Below, piece after piece: positions 32,761-41,335 of a DNA stretch of 64,000 nucleotides. The stretch is taken from assembly GCA_019057865.1 (NCBI GenBank), contig JAHLWP010000017.1:16713-80712 (forward strand), read 5' to 3'. The stretch is from Promethearchaeota archaeon. Lineage in GTDB: Archaea; Asgardarchaeota; Lokiarchaeia; Sigyniarchaeales; SOKP01. How positions within the stretch are numbered: position 1 is the first letter of the stretch; each line of letters starts with the position of its first letter. Made by a program: the position numbers and the translations under genes. The notes under the pieces are model-generated. The model ran no database searches, was not told the DNA's origin, and was given only the letters and a program-made list of their open reading frames with translations.

Positions 32761-33760
32761 ACTCTACTGAACACAGTCCGCAGCGGTATTTTTTACCGTA
32801 CATCCTCGGGTAGTCGAGTATAACATTGCTTTTATCAATACTTTCATGAATTAGATCCTTATTTTCATTCCCACATTCAGGGCATTTTCGGCGACCTTCT
32901 ATCTTTTCAATAGTTATTATCGAATCATCAACTTTACCCGGTATTCCCGGCGCAGCACCAGAAGCACTTGGGGGTCTAGGTTTGGAAGCAGCAATTATAT
33001 CTGCTTTTATTTCTTCTGGAGTAACCTCTCTTATTTCTGCTTTACGTTCTGGCTGAATTTCTGCTACAGCTTTATCTGCTGCGGTCTCAGGCTCTAATAC
33101 AGATTCAGCACGTAATTGTACTGCATCAGATTCTTTGTAATCTACTCCTCTTTCTAGAGCTGCAAAGAACTCGGCATCATCCCCCTCTTCATAAATTGTT
33201 TCGTTTTGTAAACCAGCTCGATCGGCATCGATTTGTCTGGCCCATTGACCTGATTTTACACGTTCTTTAACATTGGAGTCCCCTCCATGCCAAATATATA
33301 CTTTGTTACCCAAATCTGCTACATAACAATCCTCTGATTCTAAGGATTCTTTAGAAAATGGAACTTGTATCATTTTCATGGTATTAATACCTTCAAATTC
33401 TTCAGATGAGACGCGATATAAAACATTTTTCCACTCTGAGAAACCTGCCCAATCACCGGTGCTTACATCTTTTAGTAAGGTTTTTGCCATATTTTTTTCA
33501 ACAACTTTCATTGCCCCCATAGTATTAACTAATTTTAAAAACTCAGAAGTTTCTTGATTTTGATCCACTGTAATAATTCTAGCTGCTCCCCCTCTTTCTT
33601 GATCTAATTTGCGAGCTTGAGCAGCTCCTGCAGTTTTCTCGTCTACAGAACACTTGCTCCCGATCCAAACATAAATTGTACGTTCATCATCTAAAAGGTA
33701 TGTATCTCCCGTGGAAAACACTGGTTTTTTTACTTCTTTTAGTTCCCCTTTATCAATCAA
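32747..33760 (-). CDS. Two-domain gelsolin-like protein with C-terminal zinc ribbon
   Basis: About 337 residues. Gelsolin repeat 1 is at residues 10-110 (FSTGDTYLLDDERTIYVWIG, ARKLDQERGG), repeat 2 at about 115-215 (SEDCYVADLGNKVYIWHGGD, ARQIDADRAG), then a Pro/Ala-rich linker and a zinc ribbon (Cys293, 296, 327, 330). Gelsolins bind and sever actin under calcium control; Asgard gelsolins of one and two domains, some with an extra domain X, are described. The start is unclear: TTG 33760 has no ribosome site, but AAAGGTGA lies further upstream, followed in frame by ATT-ATA-AAA-CTT-TAT, which would add IKLYL, a typical first strand. Confidence 0.85.
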   Translation of the reverse strand: MIDKGELKEVKKPVFSTGDTYLLDDERTIYVWIGSKCSVDEKTAGAAQARKLDQERGGAARIITVDQNQETSEFLKLVNTMGAMKVVEKNMAKTLLKDVSTGDWAGFSEWKNVLYRVSSEEFEGINTMKMIQVPFSKESLESEDCYVADLGNKVYIWHGGDSNVKERVKSGQWARQIDADRAGLQNETIYEEGDDAEFFAALERGVDYKESDAVQLRAESVLEPETAADKAVAEIQPERKAEIREVTPEEIKADIIAASKPRPPSASGAAPGIPGKVDDSIITIEKIEGRRKCPECGNENKDLIHESIDKSNVILDYPRMYGKKYRCGLCSVEWREK

Positions 33761-33886
33761 ATAAAGTTTTATAATAAATTCACCTTTTAGTTTTTTTTAA
33801 AATTTATATACATTATAAAAGAATCCTTATAAAAAGTTTGATAATATTACTAATATTTTAATTATAAATTTCGAGAAAAAAATAGA

Positions 33887-35266
33887 CTAAAATTCATCTA
33901 AAGCTAAATTAATTCTTTCAATTAGTTTTGGGATTTCATTAATATCAACAGAGCAATAAGCAATTCGGATTCCATTTACATTTTCATCTAATTTTTCTAT
34001 TGGTATAATTCCTACTTTATATTTTTTTAATAAGTGATCAGCGAATTCAGTTGCTTTAATCTTATCTGGATCTAAATTTACAAATAGAAAAAAACCTCCC
34101 GAATTGGGGTCAATTGAAATTTTTGGATTATTTATTTTAGCTAACTCAGAATTTATTTTTTTATATCTTTCATGCAAGATATTTTTCACTTTCTCTCTTG
34201 ATTTAATGATTTGATGGATACCCTTTTCATTAAATAATTTTTGAGTTAATACTTGATAAAAATGATTACAATTCGAGATTGTAGCCCGAATAAAACCTTC
34301 TAATTTATTCTCGATCTCTTTTTTTAGAATTTCTAATTCTTCATCAGTCTCAAACCAATTTTCTTTTAATCCAATGGTGATAAATCCGACTCTACCACCA
34401 TATATTAAGAATTCTTTAGTTATTCCGTCCAATTTAATTGGAATTACGTTTTCCTCTAATTGATGGAGATCATAAAAAACAGATCTATTTAAAACATTAT
34501 CAGTATATACATATGGTTCATACGCATCATCAACAAGTATTATTATTGGTTTTTCAAGAGATTCTTGACTCTCTTTTAATAATTTAACAAGTTGCTTACT
34601 CTCCTCTTTTGTAGGAACGTAGCCAGTAGGGTTATTCGGAAAATTTAATAAAATTAAAATTTTATCTTGAGTAGTTCCTACATCATAGATTGCATCGTTT
34701 AATCCATCAAGATTTAGATTTTGGTCTTCAAAAAATTCAAAAAACTTAATTCTAGCACCAATAAATTTACAAATTATATTGTCATAATTACCCCATCTCT
34801 TATTTGGCATGATTATTTTTTCACCAGGATTTAAAAATAAATTGCAACTTTGAAATATGCCATTAGTGACTCCGTTTGTAATTATTGGAGTTGTAATATA
34901 TTTTTTTAAATTTTTTATCTTTGTATTCTCTTTTTCATCATCATAAAATGATTTTTTGAGTAACCATTCCTTCCAAATTTCTCTTGTTTCAAGTAACCCG
35001 CCGATAGAAGGATATGTTACAATTTCGTGTATCTTTAAATTCGAATATTCAGATATTTCTTTAAGATAGCATGGCATCCAATCCGAACTACCTCCATCAA
35101 TGAAATCTTTTTCAAAACCATAAGCAGAACCTATTGTACCAATTAATTCTGCTTCACTTTTTGCCCTTCTTGCCCAATAAAAAATCCCCTCTGGTAAAAA
35201 AATCCTTTTTCCAATATCAGAAAACGTTTTATATAAAGGAGTTTTTTGAATATATTTAAATTTCAT
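33887..35266 (-). CDS. PLP-dependent aminotransferase, class I/II fold
   Basis: 459 residues. The aminotransferase features are VTNGIFQSCNLFLNPGEKII (cofactor phosphate region), NFPNNPTGYVPTKEE (substrate/cofactor Asn), VDDAYEPYVY (Asp-x-x-Tyr binding pyridine N and O3) and LDGITKEFLIYGGRVGF, where the Lys forms the internal aldimine and the Arg follows. The C-terminus carries the small domain. The unusual N-terminal 90 residues have YWARRAKSEAELIGTIGSAYG. Substrate specificity is unclear; related forms act on aromatic or branched amino acids. Confidence 0.82.
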   Translation of the reverse strand: MKFKYIQKTPLYKTFSDIGKRIFLPEGIFYWARRAKSEAELIGTIGSAYGFEKDFIDGGSSDWMPCYLKEISEYSNLKIHEIVTYPSIGGLLETREIWKEWLLKKSFYDDEKENTKIKNLKKYITTPIITNGVTNGIFQSCNLFLNPGEKIIMPNKRWGNYDNIICKFIGARIKFFEFFEDQNLNLDGLNDAIYDVGTTQDKILILLNFPNNPTGYVPTKEESKQLVKLLKESQESLEKPIIILVDDAYEPYVYTDNVLNRSVFYDLHQLEENVIPIKLDGITKEFLIYGGRVGFITIGLKENWFETDEELEILKKEIENKLEGFIRATISNCNHFYQVLTQKLFNEKGIHQIIKSREKVKNILHERYKKINSELAKINNPKISIDPNSGGFFLFVNLDPDKIKATEFADHLLKKYKVGIIPIEKLDENVNGIRIAYCSVDINEIPKLIERINLALDEF

Positions 35267-35353
35267 ATTTGTGTTAAAGGCTTCGTAAATTTTTTACTAA
35301 AAATTGTCCATAAAATAAATATTTAAGTATATAGAAACACTATATAAAAAATT

Positions 35354-35824
35354 ATGAGTAAACAAAATATTTCAGATGATTCTGAACAGGAGAAACGTAA
35401 AGATAGTGCTTTATCAGGAGGATGGAATGACTTTATAAATGGAATTAAGAATAACTTTAACGACTTTCAAAAATCACTCGAAAGTCAATCACAGAAAAAT
35501 AAAGAATTATGGGAAAAAAATAAAGATAAAATTAATACATTTTTCACAAATATGAAGCAAAAATGGGATAAAAAAATTCAAGTACTGAATTCTGATATTG
35601 AGAAAAGTAAGTTAGAAACTAAAGAACAATGGAATGGTTATAAAGAAAAAGTTAAGCAAGATTTCAAAAAATGGGAAGAAAAAACACGTGAAGACTGGCA
35701 AGAAGGCATCAAATCATTCAGAAAAGGATTTTTCAAAGCTTATTTTTGGGCTCTACTATTAATACTCCCTATTCTTTTAATAGTTATTGTAGTATTAGTT
35801 ATAGTAAATAGATATTTAGGATGA
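35354..35824 (+). CDS. Tail-anchored coiled-coil membrane protein
   Basis: 156 residues. A long charged amphipathic helical part (Lys/Glu/Trp-rich, repeats such as ELWEKNKDKIN, KQKWDKKIQ, KEQWNGYKEKVKQDFKKW) is followed by a single C-terminal membrane helix (AYFWALLLILPILLIVIVVL, then VIVNRYLG). Trp recurs with a spacing of about 11-20 residues. This apolipoprotein-like pattern may lie along a membrane. It is a tail-anchored protein. Divergent from the aminotransferase gene. Confidence 0.6.
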   Translation: MSKQNISDDSEQEKRKDSALSGGWNDFINGIKNNFNDFQKSLESQSQKNKELWEKNKDKINTFFTNMKQKWDKKIQVLNSDIEKSKLETKEQWNGYKEKVKQDFKKWEEKTREDWQEGIKSFRKGFFKAYFWALLLILPILLIVIVVLVIVNRYLG

Positions 35825-35897
35825 TAAATCTACTACTTATTAATCTTAACATCTATTGGAATAGAGAATATATCAAAGTATCTTATCTTGAAAAATA

Positions 35898-36557
35898 ATG
35901 ATTGAAATTCTTACAATATCTTTTATAGTCGCTTTAACAGGGGCTTTATCTCCTGGTCCTGTTTTAACTTTTACAATTTATAAATCTCTAAATAGTGAAA
36001 AGGGTTACTTAGCGGGATTTTTTATAGTTTTAGGTCATGCTTCCTTAGAATTTTCTTTGATCCTTTTTTTATTATTGGGTGCTTCTCTACTTTTCCAAAA
36101 TTTAGTATTTCTAATAATATTAGGCATTGTAGGAGGAATTTGTTTAGTATTATTTGGAATTCTGTCCATACGAGATGTCTATAAAAAGCAATATGAGTTA
36201 GATTTTAATATATCTGATGAAAATTTAAAGAATTTTAAAGGAAATAGTTTTATTGGAGGTATATTTTATTCAATAACTAATCCTTATTGGGAGTTTTGGT
36301 GGGCAATGGTTGGTTTAACAATAATGATTGATTTAAATGTGTCTTTTGAAAACCCAATGGGGCTTTTACTATTCTTTATTGGACATGAATTAGGAGATTT
36401 TGTATGGTACATCCCAATTTCTATATTCGTATATTTTGGGGGTAAATCTTTAAATCCCAAGGTTTACAAATATGTTTTGATAGTATGCGGAGTATTCATG
36501 ATAATTTTTGGAATCTACCTATCTATTAATATTATCATTTTTCCTCCTAAAATATGA
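35898..36557 (+). CDS. LysE family amino-acid exporter
   Basis: 219 residues with six membrane helices. The N-terminus ALTGALSPGPVLTFTIYKSL carries the LysE signature SPGP, and GHASLEFSLILFLLLGAS continues the family pattern. The central ITNPYWEFWWAM matches the N-P-x-x-x-F/W motif. LysE proteins export basic or other amino acids or small metabolites. It is a short 5-bp gap away from the convergent RING-like gene. Length is normal. Confidence 0.85.
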   Translation: MIEILTISFIVALTGALSPGPVLTFTIYKSLNSEKGYLAGFFIVLGHASLEFSLILFLLLGASLLFQNLVFLIILGIVGGICLVLFGILSIRDVYKKQYELDFNISDENLKNFKGNSFIGGIFYSITNPYWEFWWAMVGLTIMIDLNVSFENPMGLLLFFIGHELGDFVWYIPISIFVYFGGKSLNPKVYKYVLIVCGVFMIIFGIYLSINIIIFPPKI

Positions 36558-36561
36558 AATC

Positions 36562-38625
36562 TTAAAATTCCTCATTTCCATTATCTTCGAAAAGTTCTGA
36601 ATATGGTTCAAGAAAATGATTCTGACACATTGGACATGAGTTATATTTAGATAACCAAAAAGCAACACAAAGATAATGATAAGTACTTGCACAAAACGGA
36701 CAAGTTATAACTTTATCTCTTGCAAAGTTAATAAATTTATGACAAACTGTACATTGAACATCTGATTGGGCTATTCCCTTTCTAATTTTAACTCGTGTAG
36801 ATAAAATTTTCTCCAATTTAGATAATTCTACTTGATAAAGACCTAAAGAATGATTAAGTTGATTAAGCTTTGAATTTATTTCAACAATTCTTTCTTTTAA
36901 CTCGTCTTCACTTAATCGTTCTGCTAAAAACGATGATAAAGCAAAATTAAGTGGTAATTCTTCAAAATTTTCAGTCTGTTCCGTAATTTCCGTAATCGTT
37001 GCGAATAAAAGCCCTTCCTTTTCAATCAATTCTTTAAAGCTTTTGAATAATTTATTTAATAATAACGATATAAGAAATGCTAACTGTTGCCTTTTCCGAT
37101 TAAAATTATCTTCCCAAAATTTGATGATTTGATAAAGGTCAACATCATGTGATTTAACGGAATCTAACTTTTTATAGACCTCATCTTTAATTATTTGGAT
37201 TCTTTTATTACAATCACTTAAAATTTCTCTGATATGTTTTAATTGGGGAAATTCCTCTTTTATTATTAACGACGTTTGATCCTCATATGTTCTAATTAAA
37301 TCATTCACAGCTGAGATTTTCTCAGTAATAAAATCTCTAATGTCAACTCGTAATTCCTCATTCTTAACAGTTTCAATAAAATTTAAATATTCATTTTTTC
37401 TACGGAAAATCTCAGATGCAACATTTGAAAGAATTTTTTTTAATGAGTTTGTTATATTCTCATATGGTTTTAAATGATTTTCAAATCTTAATATCCAATC
37501 TTCAATATTATCAATTATCGAAGAAAAATTATCAATCTTTCTATAATAATAATTCGCAATTTCTTCAAATTCTGTTGATTGATTTACATCATTAATCTTT
37601 TCTTGAAATTTCTTTTCTATACCATTAATATATATTTCTACAATTTGAGGAAAAAAAATACCAATGTTCTGATCCAGAATCGATTTTATATTAGTTTTAC
37701 TATCCTTTTCTGAGAGAAGAAACTCTTCAATTTCATCAAGAATATTTCTCAATTTATCTTTAATTATACTTATAGCTAAAGGACGCGCAAAATCTTTTAA
37801 ATGTTGTATGACTTCTTTCCTTTCAAGAATATTTATAAACGCTTCTCCCTCATATTCTTCAAAAATATTGTTTTTATAGAGGAGGTAAATTAGATCTGAA
37901 TAAGGTTTAATGTTTCCTTCATCTTTAGATAAATAATGCTGAAACAATTCATCAAAATGGAATGATAAAATCCCTTCATCTTTATGTTTTTTTCCTTTTT
38001 TAGGAAAAACATCATTTAAACTTCTTATGAATACATAAAGATCCTTAATGTCATTCCAGTTTTCAAGTGTATTTGGCAATTTATTTAATTTAAAGTTTAA
38101 ATTTTTAATTTTGTTTGCCTCAATCCATAAATAAATCTCATTATCGTAGTTTATTTCAATTTTTATAAGAGAATTTTTAAGAGTAGAATGTATACTACTA
38201 TACTCATCAATTAGATTTTTCAAGTTTGATAATAAAGCTTCTAAAAATGATTTTTTTTTGAATAATCTTTTAATATTCCGACTATTTGAATTTAAATTTT
38301 GTAGATTTTTTGAAATAAGGTTTAGTTCTTCAACAATTTTTGATTTTAAATGATAATAATTAAGGTTGCCATTTGATATTAACTCCTCAGAATTTAGCAA
38401 ATATAGATCCAAAAAAACTTTCAATTCATTTAAGTAATTTGAATATAAGTTAAGAATTGGAGTTGAAAGTTGTAATTTTGATTTTATATATTCCTCTATT
38501 TCAGATTCTCCAGCATTTTCTGTTTCAAAATTTGCTAGCTTCTTTTTTATCTCTAATAATTCTTCTTTAGTAAACCCACTTATTTCCTTAGTACCATCGA
38601 ATACATTATTGAAAAGATTCAACAT
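36562..38625 (-). CDS. Long helical protein with C-terminal RING-like (C4HC3) zinc module
   Basis: 687 residues. Residues 1-620 are helical with several coiled-coil stretches and no other domain. The C-terminus has eight ligands: C625-x2-C628-x13-C642-x2-C645-x4-H650-x2-C653-x10-C664-x2-C667, i.e. C4HC3, with the RING-typical Trp after the Cys (FWLSKYNSCPMC). It may be a ubiquitin ligase or a membrane-tethering protein; many eukaryotic tethers (HOPS subunits) have helical bodies and terminal RING domains. The gene lies 107 bp downstream of the proteasome beta gene on the same strand. Confidence 0.72.
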   Translation of the reverse strand: MLNLFNNVFDGTKEISGFTKEELLEIKKKLANFETENAGESEIEEYIKSKLQLSTPILNLYSNYLNELKVFLDLYLLNSEELISNGNLNYYHLKSKIVEELNLISKNLQNLNSNSRNIKRLFKKKSFLEALLSNLKNLIDEYSSIHSTLKNSLIKIEINYDNEIYLWIEANKIKNLNFKLNKLPNTLENWNDIKDLYVFIRSLNDVFPKKGKKHKDEGILSFHFDELFQHYLSKDEGNIKPYSDLIYLLYKNNIFEEYEGEAFINILERKEVIQHLKDFARPLAISIIKDKLRNILDEIEEFLLSEKDSKTNIKSILDQNIGIFFPQIVEIYINGIEKKFQEKINDVNQSTEFEEIANYYYRKIDNFSSIIDNIEDWILRFENHLKPYENITNSLKKILSNVASEIFRRKNEYLNFIETVKNEELRVDIRDFITEKISAVNDLIRTYEDQTSLIIKEEFPQLKHIREILSDCNKRIQIIKDEVYKKLDSVKSHDVDLYQIIKFWEDNFNRKRQQLAFLISLLLNKLFKSFKELIEKEGLLFATITEITEQTENFEELPLNFALSSFLAERLSEDELKERIVEINSKLNQLNHSLGLYQVELSKLEKILSTRVKIRKGIAQSDVQCTVCHKFINFARDKVITCPFCASTYHYLCVAFWLSKYNSCPMCQNHFLEPYSELFEDNGNEEF

Positions 38626-38732
38626 AAAAATACTATGTATTAATAGATTAGCTTATAATAATTAGAAATATATTATACAATAAATTCTTAATGATTAAAA
38701 AGAAATTATTTCTTAAGAAGGAGGGCTCTAAA

Positions 38733-39350
38733 TTATTCTCCTAACTCTTTTATTTCTATAAATTTTTCTTCAGCACCATCTTTAGTTATTATCAGAAGAT
38801 CAATACCATTACCACTCATAGCATCTCGTTTAATCGAGGTACTAATTGCTTTTTCCACTAATTTTTCCCCTTCTGCAACTGTCATATCTGATCTATATTC
38901 TAGTTCTAAAATACCAATTGAAAGAAGCATTCCTGTTCCTGCTGTTCCATAATCTTCAGGCATTAATGAACCAAGGGCATCTAAAACATATAATTTAGGG
39001 CCATCTTTATCCATTCCAGCTATAATTATATTCGTATACAAGGGCATCATTTTTCTTGAATACAAATAATTTGAAACCAACTTGCCTAAACTCTTAGTAG
39101 TAATTTTCTCTCCTGCATCTAAAAAATATAAATTTGCCTGAGCTTGTAAAATCTTAACTAAAATTTGGAAATCTCCAATTAATCCGTATGCTGCTAATCC
39201 AATATAATCAGTTATCTTAAAGACTTTCTTTGTTGATTTACTTATCACAGTGTATCCAAGCGTACCACGCCTATCATTTCCAAGCACAACACCATCCTTA
39301 CATTTTATTGCTACACCACAAGCACCGGGGACAATTATTTGTTGAGCCAT
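38733..39350 (-). CDS. psmB: 20S proteasome beta-type subunit, catalytic threonine missing
   Basis: 205 residues, full length for an archaeal beta subunit with a 9-residue propeptide-like start. The GTTTVGI site, whose first Thr is the nucleophile, reads GACGVAI (Gly9, Ala10). Asp in GNDRRG, Lys in TKKVFKI and D-x-x-S in DAMSGNGI are kept, so the fold and the other pocket residues look intact. It is therefore probably a non-catalytic subunit of a mixed proteasome; use of Cys11 as a nucleophile is a less likely option. Start ATG 39350. Confidence 0.88.
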   Translation of the reverse strand: MAQQIIVPGACGVAIKCKDGVVLGNDRRGTLGYTVISKSTKKVFKITDYIGLAAYGLIGDFQILVKILQAQANLYFLDAGEKITTKSLGKLVSNYLYSRKMMPLYTNIIIAGMDKDGPKLYVLDALGSLMPEDYGTAGTGMLLSIGILELEYRSDMTVAEGEKLVEKAISTSIKRDAMSGNGIDLLIITKDGAEEKFIEIKELGE

Positions 39351-39540
39351 ATAAATTTACCTATTAGAATTTAATTGTTAAAATATAGAGTTCTTTTGAT
39401 AATATAAAATAATCAGAATTAATTAAAATTTTTCTTTTAAATTATAAAATTTTACTCAATACATGAAAAAATAAATTATATTTATTATAATTCTACATAT
39501 ATTATTTTTCATATTTAATTTAACCATGTGAATTATAGAT

Positions 39541-40080
39541 TGAAGATAATTTTAACTTGTTAATTCAATTATGACTAAATGTTTATGATCAGATAATTCA
39601 TAATATGATATTAAGTGGCGATTATTTCTATCGATAAAATTTTTTTTAATTCCTTATTGAATTATAATAAAACCTATATTATGAATGAATTATTCAATAT
39701 TAATATTTGAACAATTTTGATACTAAAAAAACTCATTCATATTTTTATTATGATCATTGAGTTAGTGATCCTATATAGGATGGTAATATATTTATTGTGG
39801 ATTGCTAATTTTCATTAAAGTTTTTTTAATTCCCCATTAAACCATAATAAAAACCAATTTAAAGACCATTTACTCAATCTTGTTATTTGAATTATTTTGA
39901 TACTAACAAAATTAATTCATATTCTTTGTATGATCAACAAACACGTGATCATAGAAAGTTACCATTTAATTGAAATATTAATTTTTTGTCGTAATTTTTT
40001 TTCCATTTAACTCTTTTTATTCTTCTGATTCGCCATAACATTTAAATAACTCTTCACATATAATACTATCTAAGAAACTT
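39541..40080. repeat. Degenerate tandem repeat with 180-bp period (about 3 units)
   Basis: Landmarks recur exactly 180 bases apart: TTTTTTTAAT at 39641 and 39821, ATTTTGATACTAA at 39714 and 39894, TGATCA at 39751 and 39931, GTGATC at 39765 and 39945 (GTTTATGATC at 39581 in the first, weaker unit). The two clearer units include an inverted repeat: TATGATCA-N9-TGATCATA at about 39930 and TATGATCA-N9-TGATCCTATA at 39750, the latter also containing ATCCTATATAGGAT. Confidence 0.7.
40034..40050 (+). promoter_or_regulatory. Possible promoter of the histone gene
   Basis: CATAACATTTAAATAA contains a TATA-like TTTAAATA (40041-40048) with a purine-rich BRE-like part before it. With initiation about 25 bases later the leader would be about 80 nt and contain GTGGAGG, a strong ribosome-binding site, 9 bases before the ATG at 40153. 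Confidence 0.3.
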
Positions 40081-40152
40081 TAAAAATAAATTAAAAAAAA
40101 ATTAAAACCTTAGAGTTTAAAATTAAAAATTAAAAAGTGGAGGAAAAAAATT

Positions 40153-40371
40153 ATGGCAAAAAAGAAACATTCCTTTGCATGGAGCCCAATTCGTCGACTG
40201 ATGAAACAACAAGGTGCAACGATTGTAGCTCGAAATGCGGTTGATCTATTAATTGATCATTTAGAAAAGACAGCCTTGAAATTAACTGAACAAGCAAGAT
40301 CATTCACAACCCATGCAAATCGTAAAAAGATTACCAAAAACGATTTACTCTTGTCTATAAAATACAAATAA
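40153..40371 (+). CDS. Archaeal histone
   Basis: 72 residues, ATG 40153 after GTGGAGGAAAAAA. Histone fold: helix 1 (SPIRRLMKQQGATIVARNAV), loop, long helix 2 (DLLIDHLEKTALKLTEQARS), and helix 3 with the conserved KKITKNDLLLSI. It is slightly longer at the N-terminus (MAKKKHSFAW) than typical 67-residue histones, with a basic short tail. It compacts DNA as dimers. GC content and codon use are richer than the flanks, as in highly expressed genes. Confidence 0.93.
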   Translation: MAKKKHSFAWSPIRRLMKQQGATIVARNAVDLLIDHLEKTALKLTEQARSFTTHANRKKITKNDLLLSIKYK

Positions 40372-40403
40372 GTTAATTTTTAATAATCAAAAAAATAATA
40401 TAT

Positions 40404-40430
40404 TCCTTTTTTTTCCTTTTTTATTTCTTT
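40404..40430 (+). terminator. T-rich terminator after the histone gene
   Basis: Runs of T8 and T6 (TTTTTTTTCCTTTTTTATTTC) start about 30 bases after the histone stop. Archaeal RNA polymerase terminates at such T tracts. Confidence 0.45.
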
Positions 40431-40594
40431 ATTATTTAAACTTAAAGTGAGTTTCAAGCAGATTGAAATCAATTTCTCTAAATTAATCCTTTGATAGTTA
40501 GAGTTTAAAAGATTTGAATAAAAATAATAGTAACCAAAATGTATTTTTTAGTTCTTTAATTAATAATCATAGTGTATTACATGTGAGAGAAGAA

Positions 40595-41251
40595 ATGCAA
40601 ATGGTTCAAAAAACCGAGGAAAATAACCAAATCCAAGTGAATGGGAAAGCAAAAGAGAATCTTTTCCGCGCTATGGAAATAATGATGCAAAATCTCGAAG
40701 CTAATGTGATTCACCTTAAGAAAAACAAGTACTTCAAACACACGCAGAAATTTATTGAATTAGTATATGATGGTATAATTAATAAGAGGAAACTTTTCTT
40801 ATTGGCTTCAGGAAGGAGTGCATTCATTTTGCAATGCTTTGCTACACGTCTTGTACATTTTAACGCTGAGGTTTATATGGTAACTAATTTAGGTTCAATA
40901 CCGGCACTTACAAATAATGATATTTTGATAGTTTTATCAGGTTCAGGAACAACTGAGATTGTTGTGTCCTTATTGAAAAACTATGTGAATACAGTCCAAC
41001 CCTACGGTATAGTCTCCATAACATCCCACCCAGAATCAATTATTGGTAGAATTTCTGAAATTACAATCAAACTAAAAGGTCGAACAAAAAGGGATAAACC
41101 TGAGGCAGGAGATGATGCTATATTAACTCCTGAGGGCACAAATTTTGAGATTGCTGCATTTGTGTATCTTGATTCAATAATAGCAGAATTAGCTATTAAA
41201 TTAGGAAAGACAGATGAAGATATGCTTAAAAAACATTCTCAAGCAACCTAA
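40595..41251 (+). CDS. 6-phospho-3-hexuloisomerase (SIS domain)
   Basis: 218 residues from ATG 40595; a longer frame begins at TTG 40514, but the added residues are not conserved in type. SIS domain: LFLLASGRSAFILQCFATRL (phosphosugar-binding), SIPALTNNDILIVLSGSGTT and YVNTVQPYGIVSITSHPES. PHI converts hexulose 6-phosphate to fructose 6-phosphate. In archaea lacking a classic pentose pathway PHI with 3-hexulose-6-phosphate synthase makes ribulose 5-phosphate. The synthase partner is not adjacent here. It follows the histone gene after 220 bp. Confidence 0.85.
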   Translation: MQMVQKTEENNQIQVNGKAKENLFRAMEIMMQNLEANVIHLKKNKYFKHTQKFIELVYDGIINKRKLFLLASGRSAFILQCFATRLVHFNAEVYMVTNLGSIPALTNNDILIVLSGSGTTEIVVSLLKNYVNTVQPYGIVSITSHPESIIGRISEITIKLKGRTKRDKPEAGDDAILTPEGTNFEIAAFVYLDSIIAELAIKLGKTDEDMLKKHSQAT

Positions 41252-41280
41252 CTTTCTTTTTTCTTCTTTTTTTAATAAGA
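41252..41280 (+). terminator. T-rich terminator after hexuloisomerase gene
   Basis: CTTTCTTTTTTCTTCTTTTT immediately follows the stop codon, a typical archaeal T-tract termination signal. Confidence 0.45.
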
Positions 41281-41335
41281 ATTCCCTTTTTCTTGTAAAG
41301 TAATAATTAATAGGTATTTTGCATAATTATTAATA

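Larger units (their letters stand above)
39351..40152. other. 0.8-kb non-coding stretch in front of the histone gene
   Basis: Divergent intergenic region, about 80 percent A+T, with no credible ORF. It is mostly filled by the degenerate 180-bp repeat (39541-40080) and a TATA-like box for the histone gene. Possible uses: origin, regulatory region or non-coding RNA. Confidence 0.5.

Noticed and set aside
39541..40080. The 180-bp repeat as a CRISPR-like or transposon array
   Set aside because: Units are degenerate over their whole length, have no unique spacers and no terminal repeats or transposase.
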